Shown here: positions 1 to 4,873 of the stretch, piece after piece | Layout: every line of letters begins with the position of its first letter | How positions within the stretch are numbered: position 1 is the stretch's first letter | DNA from: Bacillota bacterium | GTDB lineage: Bacteria > Bacillota > Clostridia > Acetivibrionales > DSM-1351 | DNA length: 6,697 nucleotides | NCBI GenBank assembly: GCA_023443515.1 | Contig: JAEZUC010000112.1 | Span: forward strand, 1-6,697 | Direction: 5' to 3' | Notes under the pieces: generated by a model | What the model saw: only the letters and a program-made list of their open reading frames with translations | What the model was told of the DNA's origin: nothing | The model's database searches: none | Position numbers and translations under genes: made by a program

Positions 1-47
1 AATATAAATAGATTAACTAGAATTACGCATGACATAAATTACTAGTA

Positions 48-76
48 TTGATAATTTAGTAAAAAATTGGTATAAT
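48..76 (+). promoter_or_regulatory. Sigma-A type promoter of the repeat-containing secreted protein
   Basis: A -35 box TTGATA lies at 48-53 and a perfect -10 box TATAAT at 71-76, with exactly 17 bases between them. This is close to the housekeeping sigma-A consensus. The predicted start of transcription is near 83, giving a leader of about 49 bases before the ATG at 132. The leader can fold into a short AT-rich hairpin (87-114) just before the ribosome site. Confidence 0.8.
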
Positions 77-116
77 TAATGTTATTAATTTGCGTTTACG
101 TAAAAACTCAAATTCG

Positions 117-124
117 AAAGGGGA
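117..124 (+). promoter_or_regulatory. Ribosome binding site that decides the start at 132
   Basis: AAAGGGGA at 117-124 sits 7 bases before the ATG at 132. This supports that ATG over the in-frame TTG at 90, which lies almost at the predicted transcription start and has no ribosome site before it. Confidence 0.75.
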
Positions 125-131
125 TTTTAAA

Positions 132-713
132 ATGGCATACATGATTAATATTTCTAAAAAAGCAGTATGTTTTATGGTAATAATTGTACTTATGTTAGTT
201 AGCCTAAGTTTCACTGCTTTTGCAGTTGATGAGACGAAAACAGTAAATTACAACAAGACTTATACCTTTGTTATCAATTCTTCAGAATTTCCAACTTATA
301 TGTATTCGCCTTCAACATGTGTACCAGCAACTTATTATTATGATGATGGTACTTATAAGGGAACTCTTAATTTAACAAATGCGTCGTGTTCGTCTCCAAC
401 CCCGGTAGGAAATCCCGTAGGAAGTAAGTTAGAGGTAACAATAACTGCAACATATTCAGGTACTGTTCTTGCACATAAGACGAAAACAGTAACTTATGAC
501 AAGGATTATACTTTTGTTGTCACTTCTTCAGAATTTCCAACTTATATGTATTCGCCTTCAACATGTGTACCAGCAACTTATTATTATGATGATGGCACTT
601 ATAAGGGAACTCTTAATTTAACAAGTGCATACTGTTCGTCTCCAACCCCGGTAGGAAGTATGTTACAAGTAACAATATCTGCAACATATTCCGGCACTGT
701 TTTGGAAAAATAA
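132..713 (+). CDS. Small secreted protein of two near-identical ~80-residue repeats, unknown function
   Basis: The protein has 193 residues from the ATG at 132. Residues 1-31 form a signal peptide: lysines at 9-10, a hydrophobic core, and a likely signal peptidase I site after AFA (residue 31). No LPXTG motif, lipobox or C-terminal anchor is seen, so release to the outside is likely. The mature part is two tandem repeats (about residues 35-116 and 117-193). Each contains EFPTYMYSPSTC, a YYYDDGTYKGTL segment, a second cysteine 23 residues after the first (63/86 and 145/168), and a closing TATYSGTVL strand. The cysteine pairs could form one disulphide per repeat. The YYYDDGTYKGTL element resembles a motif I recall from uncharacterised secreted proteins of Bacillota, but I cannot name a family. 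The gene is monocistronic, with its own promoter and terminator. Adhesion, surface or peptide-like roles are guesses only. Confidence 0.85.
   Translation: MAYMINISKKAVCFMVIIVLMLVSLSFTAFAVDETKTVNYNKTYTFVINSSEFPTYMYSPSTCVPATYYYDDGTYKGTLNLTNASCSSPTPVGNPVGSKLEVTITATYSGTVLAHKTKTVTYDKDYTFVVTSSEFPTYMYSPSTCVPATYYYDDGTYKGTLNLTSAYCSSPTPVGSMLQVTISATYSGTVLEK
233..710 (+). repeat. Intragenic tandem duplication, 246-base period
   Basis: Copy 1 starts at 233 and copy 2 at 479, an offset of 246 bases (82 codons). The core of copy 1 (278-378) matches the core of copy 2 (524-624) at 100 of 101 bases, the only change being silent (GGT to GGC, at 350/596). The edges of the units are more diverged. Copy 1 also carries 12 extra bases near 410-422, which look like a small internal tandem duplication encoding NPVG and are absent from copy 2. 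Confidence 0.9.
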
Positions 714-750
714 TAAATTATATATTATAAACCTGAATTTATAACAACAA

Positions 751-787
751 GGGCTGAATCCAATTGAACTTTGATCAGCCCTTTTTT
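751..787 (+). terminator. Rho-independent terminator after the secreted repeat protein
   Basis: GGGCTGA at 751-757 pairs with TCAGCCC at 775-781, and a run of T follows at 782-787. It lies 38 bases after the stop codon and fits the end of a single-gene transcript. Confidence 0.88.
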
Positions 788-1023
788 ATATTTATTATAA
801 TAGTTTCAGTTAGATCATGACACGAGCAGTACTGCATATTCCATATCAACATGCAGTATTGTTTACTCGCAATTTGCTTTTTAATTAGCATAAGCCAGAT
901 ACCATCATCCATATTCCATTTTATGGGTTTAATGTGTATGATAAAACGTACAGCTTACAAGTTATAGTATACGAACAAAAAAGGAGAATTTATATAATAA
1001 ACTTGGATTTCAGTGTCTTTTAG
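788..1023. other. Spacer without a convincing gene; contains a long imperfect hairpin
   Basis: The gene-free stretch 714-1023 holds the terminator, then AT-rich sequence. The one clear structure is an inverted repeat at 823-869: ACTGCAT (831-837) pairs with ATGCAGT (851-857), the stem continues outward to 827/861 with one wobble pair, and after a 4-base bulge CGAG (823-826) pairs with CTCG (866-869). No T-run follows directly, so it is a poor terminator. A ribosome-site-like AAGGAG at 981-986 precedes the broken Big_2 reading frame. No tRNA fold, riboswitch or clear promoter is recognisable. Confidence 0.5.
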
Positions 1024-1308
1024 CAAAAAATACAGCGAGTAACAGCTCGGGTAACCTCAGTGACATTAGATAAAAGTACTTTGATGCTTAAAATAGGAGA
1101 CAATGACGTAACACTTGTTCCAACAATAAACCCAGTTAGTGCTACGAACAAAAATGTTACATGGTCAAGCAGTAACCCAAGTATAGCAACAGTGGATGCT
1201 AACGGAAAAGTTCATGCCGTAGTAGCAGGAACAGCAACAATAACAGCAACATCAAAGCAGGACAGTACAAAGCTTGCAAAATGTACAGTTAGTGTAACCG
1301 CACCATAA
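1024..1308 (+). pseudogene. Orphan Big_2 (bacterial Ig-like) domain, probable gene remnant
   Basis: The frame encodes one bacterial Ig-like domain of the Big_2 family: VTSVTLDKSTL at the start, NVTWSSSNPSIATVD in the middle, a GTATITATS strand and KCTVSVTAP at the end. Such domains normally sit in large secreted or cell-wall proteins as repeated modules. Here there is one domain, no signal peptide and no anchor. Family similarity begins before the only plausible start, a GTG at 1060 with no ribosome site. Upstream, an AAGGAG at 981-986 is followed 7 bases later by ATA (994), in frame, but a TAG at 1021 closes the frame. This suggests a lost start plus a nonsense codon, or a C-terminal fragment left after deletion. 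Expression of a cytoplasmic 82-residue protein from GTG 1060 cannot be excluded. A strong terminator follows at 1358-1405. Confidence 0.65.
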
Positions 1309-1357
1309 TATAAAGAGGTAATAATGGTAGCGGTTTGGCCATATGAGAGGGAATACT

Positions 1358-1405
1358 AAAAGTGTGTATGATATCTATCATAATAGAATTCATGCACACT
1401 TTTTT
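1358..1405 (+). terminator. Strong Rho-independent terminator after the Big_2 frame
   Basis: Bases 1358-1371 pair with 1390-1403 over 14 pairs with one G-T wobble, around an 18-base loop, and the right arm ends in a T-run (1400-1405). The left arm begins with AAAA, so weak termination on the - strand is possible too. It faces the - strand terminator at 1438-1480 and insulates the two halves of the window. Confidence 0.85.
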
Positions 1406-1437
1406 CATTTCTACAGAGCCCTATCAAGCTTACCATA

Positions 1438-1480
1438 TAAAAAAGCCGCTAACTGTGAACAATCTCACATGTTATCGGCT
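1438..1480 (-). terminator. Rho-independent terminator of the PadR-ABC-KTR operon
   Basis: Read on the - strand, AGCCG (1480-1476) and GTTA-type segments pair with TAAC and CGGCT (down to 1444), with small mismatches, and a GTGA/TCAC inner stem closes the loop. The stem is followed by a T-run given by the A bases at 1439-1444. The stop codon of the KTR gene (1474-1472) lies inside the stem, so the terminator sits tight against the last gene. Confidence 0.8.
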
Positions 1481-1660
1481 CTGCGTCATTGCGTCTGGCT
1501 CTTTGATAATTGATATATTCAGTTGTTTTACATTAATTATGGTTTCATGTTTACATTTGGGGCAAAATAAGGGGAAGTTTTGAAGTACCGTATCATCAAA
1601 TATCTTTACCCGCGTTTTACTGCCACAGACAGGGCATAATATCCACTCGCTTTTACACAC
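1472..1660 (-). CDS. Cysteine-rich KTR family zinc-ribbon protein, 62 residues
   Basis: This small basic protein has two CPxC knuckles, C9-P-V-C12 and C33-P-K-C36, which very likely bind one zinc ion. KTR follows the first knuckle (residues 15-17), and the C-terminus reads EPDAMTQSR. These features match the Cys_rich_KTR family (Pfam PF14205), whose function is unknown and whose members are often annotated on conjugative transposons and near resistance genes of Bacillota. The start is GTG at 1660, with a TAAGGAG ribosome site 8 bases before it. It lies 58 bases after the ABC permease on the same strand, with no terminator between them, so it is probably the last gene of the export operon. A nucleic-acid-binding or regulatory role is inference from the zinc ribbon alone. 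The identification from conserved residues is fairly firm; the function is not. Confidence 0.85.
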   Translation of the reverse strand: MCKSEWILCPVCGSKTRVKIFDDTVLQNFPLFCPKCKHETIINVKQLNISIIKEPDAMTQSR

Positions 1661-1718
1661 ACTATCAGCTCCTTACTTGATGTTTTGTTTACCAATATTA
1701 TTTTAATGCCTGCAAAAA

Positions 1719-2489
1719 TTAAGCTGCTTTGCTTTTATAAACTCTCATTGCAAATATATATGCTACTACAAGAATACCGAGACACCATGCTAGTGCTATC
1801 CAAATGTCATTACCTACAGGCTTTTGAGCCAGCAGAGAACGTATTGCATCTACGATGGAGGTAACCGGCTGGTTTTCAGCAAAAGCACGGAGAGGCCCAG
1901 GCATGGAATCGGTTGGTACAAATGCTGAGCTTATAAATGGAAGGAAGATAAGAGGGTAGGAAAAGGCACCTGCACCATCCACGGATTTTGCAGATAGTCC
2001 GGCAATCGCCGCAATCCATGTCAAAGCTAGAGTAAAAAGCGCCAGAATACCTGCTACGGCAAGCCAGGACAATATTCCTGCTGAAGAGCGGAAACCCATA
2101 ATCAGCGCTGCAATTATGATTACAACAACTGAAATCGCATTTGATACTAAAGAGGTCAGTACATGTCCCCACAGTGCGGATGATTTCGCAATCGGCATGG
2201 AGTGAAATCTCTCAAAGATACCGCTTTTCATATCCATGAACAGACGGTAAGCCGTATAGGAGATACCGCTTGCAATGGCAATCAGTAGGATGCCAGGTAG
2301 TAAATAGTTTACATAATTATTTGTCCCGGTTTCAATTGCCCCGCCCAATACATAAACGAATAGCAGCATCATAGCAATTGGAGTAATAGTTACTGTAATA
2401 ATGGTATCCATGCTGCGGAAAATATGGCGCATTGAGCGTCCGAGCATCACACCAATATCGCTGAAAGAATGTTTTTTAATTGTTTCCAT
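1719..2489 (-). CDS. ABC-2 type permease, DrrB-like drug exporter subunit
   Basis: This 256-residue integral membrane protein has six predicted helices at about residues 29-49, 62-82, 107-132, 138-164, 175-192 and 229-248, the usual plan and length of DrrB-like ABC-2 permeases. The cytoplasmic segment after helix 2 (about 84-106, with ERFHSMPI) is where such permeases contact the ATPase. The ENQPVTSIVDAIR stretch before the last helix is also typical. With the ATPase just upstream it should form an exporter of two permeases and two ATPases for lipophilic drugs, lipids or peptides; the substrate cannot be read from the sequence. The ATG directly follows the TAA of the ATPase gene, with no bases between them, so translation is probably coupled. 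An AAGGAGG ribosome site lies inside the end of the ATPase gene. Confidence 0.92.
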   Translation of the reverse strand: METIKKHSFSDIGVMLGRSMRHIFRSMDTIITVTITPIAMMLLFVYVLGGAIETGTNNYVNYLLPGILLIAIASGISYTAYRLFMDMKSGIFERFHSMPIAKSSALWGHVLTSLVSNAISVVVIIIAALIMGFRSSAGILSWLAVAGILALFTLALTWIAAIAGLSAKSVDGAGAFSYPLIFLPFISSAFVPTDSMPGPLRAFAENQPVTSIVDAIRSLLAQKPVGNDIWIALAWCLGILVVAYIFAMRVYKSKAA

Positions 2490-3248
2490 TTACTTTGCCT
2501 CCTTTTTACCAATGATTGCGAGGAAAATTTCCTCCAGTGTCAATTGTTTTTCCACATACTCCACCTTTGCAGGGGGAAACAACTTTTTAAGCTCTTCAAG
2601 CGTACCGTTTGCGATAATTTTCCCATCATGCAAAATTGCAATTCTGTCGGCGAGCTGTTCAGCTTCTTCTAAGTACTGAGTAGTTAAGAATACCGTTATG
2701 CCACCATTAGCAAGTTCCTTAACAACCTTCCAAACCTCAATGCGTGCCTCAGGGTCAAGTCCGGTAGTCGGCTCGTCGAGAAAGATAATCTGCGGATTTC
2801 CTATAAGGCTCATGGCGATGTCCAACTTCCTGCGCATACCTCCCGAATAAGTAGACACTCTGCGGTCGGCGGCTTTGGACAAATCGAAGCGCTTGAGCAA
2901 ATCGTCAGCAACAAGGCGCGGATTTGTCAGATGCCATAGCTTGGCAATCATAATAAGGTTTTCACGCCCCGTTAATATCTCGTCCACAGAGGCAAATTGC
3001 CCGGTCAAGCTAATGGACTGCCGTACATTGTCAGGCTTTGATGCAACGTCAAAGCCGTTGACGACGGCTGTCCCGCCATCCTGTTTCAGCAGTGTTGAAA
3101 GGATTTTGACAATTGTCGTTTTGCCAGCACCGTTGGAGCCCAACAGGGCGAAGATACTGCCTTTTTCCACCTGAAAATCCACGTTCTTGAGAACTTGAAG
3201 TTTCTTGTAGGACTTTTGCAGTCCTTTTATTTGAATTGATTTTTCCAT
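2490..3248 (-). CDS. ABC transporter ATP-binding subunit, DrrA-like
   Basis: This 252-residue nucleotide-binding domain powers the exporter at the inner face of the membrane. Motifs in order: Walker A GSNGAGKTT (37-45), Q-loop Gln84 in LTGQFASVDE, signature YSGGM (134-138), Walker B IIFLDEP (154-160) with catalytic Glu159, D-loop GLD (163-165), and the switch region LTTQYLEEAEQLADR, where Gln191 stands in place of the usual histidine. That glutamine is known from the DrrA subfamily of drug exporters and supports this assignment. The C-terminal tail (about 222-252, LTLEEIFLAI) matches the short extension common in this group. It lies between DUF1048 gene B (15-base gap) and the permease (no gap). 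The start at 3248 has a purine-rich AAGGGGG site. DrrAB-like pairs export anthracyclines and many other compounds, so no substrate is claimed. Confidence 0.93.
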   Translation of the reverse strand: MEKSIQIKGLQKSYKKLQVLKNVDFQVEKGSIFALLGSNGAGKTTIVKILSTLLKQDGGTAVVNGFDVASKPDNVRQSISLTGQFASVDEILTGRENLIMIAKLWHLTNPRLVADDLLKRFDLSKAADRRVSTYSGGMRRKLDIAMSLIGNPQIIFLDEPTTGLDPEARIEVWKVVKELANGGITVFLTTQYLEEAEQLADRIAILHDGKIIANGTLEELKKLFPPAKVEYVEKQLTLEEIFLAIIGKKEAK

Positions 3249-3263
3249 TCAGATATCCCCCTT

Positions 3264-3614
3264 TTACTTTGATTTATCTGTATGCTTTTTTATGGCCTTG
3301 TAAACTTCCTGGTCAACAGATTCCTGATAAATGTCAGCATAAGTTTTTGAATCTTTGATTAGATCGTCGCAGAAAGCCGCTACATTGCTACCCGTTACTT
3401 GGAGCACACCTTTTCCTGAGATCGCGCCTTCTTCAAAAAGCTCGACAATTCCTGATAATAAACCTGTCCCTTCGGTTAGTTCAACAGGGCCCACCTTAAA
3501 GAGATACTTTTGAAGCTCTTTATAAACAATTTGATAATCTCTAGGGAGTGCTTTAACACGTGCCATGTGTGCTCGCCACTCTTTTTTACCTTCAATGATA
3601 TCTTGTATACTCAT
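3264..3614 (-). CDS. DUF1048 family protein, copy B
   Basis: The protein has 116 residues, no signal peptide and no membrane segment, and is mostly predicted helix. It fits the DUF1048 family (Pfam PF06304), whose members are typically about 110-120 residues and sit beside PadR regulators. Family-like features are the LPxDYQ motif (24-28), the central GIVELFEEGAISGKGVLQV stretch (55-73), an FC at 81-82 and a basic C-terminus. It aligns over its full length with the preceding gene product (copy A) but is clearly diverged, so this is an old paralogous pair rather than a fresh duplication. The ATG at 3614 has a TAGGAGGA ribosome site and starts 9 bases after copy A ends. Its function is unknown. 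Its place between a repressor and an exporter suggests an accessory role in sensing or assembly, which is inference. Confidence 0.85.
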   Translation of the reverse strand: MSIQDIIEGKKEWRAHMARVKALPRDYQIVYKELQKYLFKVGPVELTEGTGLLSGIVELFEEGAISGKGVLQVTGSNVAAFCDDLIKDSKTYADIYQESVDQEVYKAIKKHTDKSK

Positions 3615-3623
3615 TTTATCCTC

Positions 3624-3971
3624 CTATTTACCTAATTTCTTAGCGATATTGTTGTTGAGTTGCTGGCGCCATTTATCACGAAAAGACTTTGCTCCTTCTT
3701 CGCCTGCCAGTGCTGAGCAGAAGCCTTTGATATCTTCACCCAGAACTTCTTCAATACTCTGACCTTCCGCTGCTGATTCTTCCAGTAGGCCAAGTACACC
3801 ATCAAAAATTGGTATAAGGTTGCGACCGGTGAAGTCTGAGTGGGGCCAGAGGTTGACCTTAATTTTTTCCCATGCCTCTTGATAATCTATCGGGAGTTTT
3901 TTTGCACGTGATTCAAAGAGTTTCAATTCTTTAGTCATGTCACTTCCTGTAATCATTTCCCAAAAATTCAT
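3624..3971 (-). CDS. DUF1048 family protein, copy A
   Basis: This 115-residue soluble, helix-rich protein is also of the DUF1048 family. It shares with copy B the KKLPIDYQ segment (24-31), the central GVLGLLEESAAEG stretch (58-70), the IKGFCSAL element (81-88) and a lysine-rich end. Trp residues at 4, 34, 42 and 101 are not matched in copy B apart from partial correspondence, so the two may do different jobs, for example as a heteromeric pair. Its ATG (3971-3969) overlaps the TAA of the PadR gene by one base (TAATG), with an AAAGGAGAGG ribosome site inside the end of padR. Coupled translation with the repressor is therefore likely. No enzymatic motif is visible and no function is known. Confidence 0.85.
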   Translation of the reverse strand: MNFWEMITGSDMTKELKLFESRAKKLPIDYQEAWEKIKVNLWPHSDFTGRNLIPIFDGVLGLLEESAAEGQSIEEVLGEDIKGFCSALAGEEGAKSFRDKWRQQLNNNIAKKLGK

Positions 3972-4294
3972 TATATCCTCTCCTTTAATTCATTAATTTT
4001 AGATGAAACAAATTCCCATTTTTCCCAGAAACGGTTCAGTTCTTCTCGTCCTGAGTTATTTAACGTATAAAATTTACGCGGTGGCCCCATATCGGAGGGC
4101 TTTTTTTCTATGTTCACAAGTTTATTCTTCTCAAGTCGCACCAAAATAGTGTAAACCGTTCCTTCCACAACATCTGAGAAGCCGAGTGCATTTAACCGCC
4201 GTGTTATTTCGTAGCCGTAGGTTTCGCCTCGACTTATAATTTCAAGGACACAGCCCTCAAGTACGCCTTTGAGCATTTCTGTTAGATTATCCAA
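3971..4294 (-). CDS. PadR family transcriptional repressor
   Basis: This 107-residue protein is the short form of PadR: an N-terminal winged helix plus one C-terminal dimerisation helix. Diagnostic segments are YGYEI (26-30), EGTVYTILVRLEKNKLV (44-60), the recognition-helix region, and GPPRKFYTLNNSGREEL (70-86), the wing and its return. The final helix (about 84-107) is the dimer contact. PadR proteins of this type repress neighbouring drug exporter genes and are released by hydrophobic ligands. Here it is the first gene of the exporter operon, so self-repression is expected, and two dyads overlap its promoter. The start is TTG at 4294, with a GAGGTGAT ribosome site about 7 bases upstream; no ATG fits the conserved N-terminus. 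The non-standard start may keep repressor levels low. Confidence 0.92.
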   Translation of the reverse strand: MDNLTEMLKGVLEGCVLEIISRGETYGYEITRRLNALGFSDVVEGTVYTILVRLEKNKLVNIEKKPSDMGPPRKFYTLNNSGREELNRFWEKWEFVSSKINELKERI

Positions 4295-4319
4295 ACAATC
4301 ACCTCTTTTTACTATTCTG

Positions 4320-4340
4320 TATTACTGGTATTCAGTAATA
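4320..4340. promoter_or_regulatory. Probable PadR operator 1, perfect 8-base inverted repeat
   Basis: TATTACTG (4320-4327) and CAGTAATA (4333-4340) form a perfect inverted repeat around five bases. Its core reads TACT-N7-AGTA (4323-4337). It lies just after the predicted transcription start of the PadR operon and about 26 bases before the TTG start codon. The same core occurs again at 4346-4360. Confidence 0.65.
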
Positions 4341-4345
4341 CTTAC

Positions 4346-4360
4346 TACTGCTATATAGTA
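4346..4360. promoter_or_regulatory. Probable PadR operator 2, covering the -10 box
   Basis: A second TACT-N7-AGTA dyad, with inner palindrome CTATATAG at 4351-4358, covers the -10 box of the PadR operon promoter. Its centre (4353) is 23 bases from that of operator 1 (4330), about two turns of the helix. An outer pair TACTAC (4343-4348) and GTAGTA (4365-4370) may add further half-sites. Binding here would block RNA polymerase. Confidence 0.6.
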
Positions 4361-4383
4361 TCACGTAGTAGTGTGGCTGTCAA
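4355..4383 (-). promoter_or_regulatory. Sigma-A promoter of the PadR-DUF1048-ABC-KTR operon
   Basis: On the - strand a perfect -35 box TTGACA (4383-4378) is followed after 17 bases by TACTAT (4360-4355), which matches the -10 consensus at four of six positions. The predicted start is near 4348. The promoter lies directly after the terminator of the upstream LytTR-DUF3021 unit, so the operon is independently expressed. The -10 box is inside operator 2. Confidence 0.75.
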
Positions 4384-4386
4384 GGC

Positions 4387-4420
4387 AAAAAAAATAAACC
4401 TTTTTAAAATAAAAAGGTTT
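4387..4420 (-). terminator. Rho-independent terminator of the LytTR-DUF3021 unit
   Basis: Read on the - strand, AAACCTTTTT (4420-4411) pairs perfectly with AAAAAGGTTT (4405-4396) around a five-base loop, followed by a T-rich tail with an eight-T run (4394-4387). It stands 22 bases after the DUF3021 stop codon and separates this unit from the PadR operon. Confidence 0.85.
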
Positions 4421-4441
4421 AAATGAGGATATAAATATCTA

Positions 4442-4873
4442 TTAACTTCGGCCTTGAAGGGATTTAAGTTTTTTGTTAATCTCATCGGCATTTTTTTGGT
4501 CAAGTTTCCAGCTTATAAAGTTTACTGCGATAAAAACAATACATACTGCAAGTGCGAAGAAGAGGGCATCGGTAGGAACTTGGAGTATTTCTACCTGAAA
4601 ACCAACTACTATCAGTACTACTTCAAGGACAATGACATGAAGTACTTTTCGTAAAATTGCCTGACGGAAGGATAATTCCTTTTGCGAATAGGTTAAAAAC
4701 GAAGGTATAAGACTAATAAGTCCAAATAAAAGCGGTGAAAAATAACTCTCATAACCAAACTTTGCAGTAGGGTCAAGGGCCAGTCCAAGTACACCGGTTG
4801 CTACCGTTATACAAGTTGTAATAATAAAGTATTCCAATAGGCATCTTTTTAAAAAAGTCTTAAAATTACTCAT
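4442..4873 (-). CDS. DUF3021 family membrane protein
   Basis: This 143-residue protein has four predicted helices at about residues 12-33, 44-62, 76-92 and 102-122, followed by a charged cytoplasmic tail (123-143). Length, helix number and the KELSFRQAILRKVLH segment before helix 3 fit the DUF3021 family, which is usually encoded next to a LytTR regulator. The ATG overlaps the TGA of the LytTR gene by four bases (ATGA), so the two are translated together. By analogy with the LytTR regulatory systems of streptococci such as HdrRM and BrsRM, where a membrane protein holds back a LytTR regulator without a receiver domain, it may be the sensor or inhibitor of its partner. That role is inference, as I see no known ligand-binding or catalytic motif. 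Confidence 0.85.
   Translation of the reverse strand: MSNFKTFLKRCLLEYFIITTCITVATGVLGLALDPTAKFGYESYFSPLLFGLISLIPSFLTYSQKELSFRQAILRKVLHVIVLEVVLIVVGFQVEILQVPTDALFFALAVCIVFIAVNFISWKLDQKNADEINKKLKSLQGRS

Noticed and set aside
90..131. TTG start that would add 14 residues to the secreted repeat protein
   Set aside because: It lies about 7 bases after the predicted transcription start without a ribosome site, and would put a charged stretch before the signal peptide. The ATG at 132 has a well-placed AAAGGGGA.
775..955. Open frame of about 60 codons on the - strand across the 788-1023 spacer
   Set aside because: It has no ribosome site or good start at its beginning, runs into the terminator of the opposite gene, has unusual composition rich in Met, Ile and Trp, and resembles no family I recognise. 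Chance openness in AT-rich DNA is likely, though a decayed gene cannot be excluded.
1362..1583. 73-codon + strand frame overlapping two terminators and the KTR gene
   Set aside because: It starts inside a terminator stem and runs antisense to the well-supported KTR gene; there is no ribosome site and no family resemblance.
2676..2678. Glutamine in place of the H-loop histidine of the ATPase as a sign of an inactive pump
   Set aside because: Gln191 in LTTQYLEEAEQLADR is a known feature of DrrA-like exporters, and all other ATPase motifs including Glu159 are intact, so inactivity is not implied.
2401..3174. Several + strand frames of 67-99 codons opposite the ABC genes, and a 98-codon - strand frame within the permease
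   Set aside because: These are other-frame readings of strongly supported ABC transporter genes, without ribosome sites or recognisable domains.
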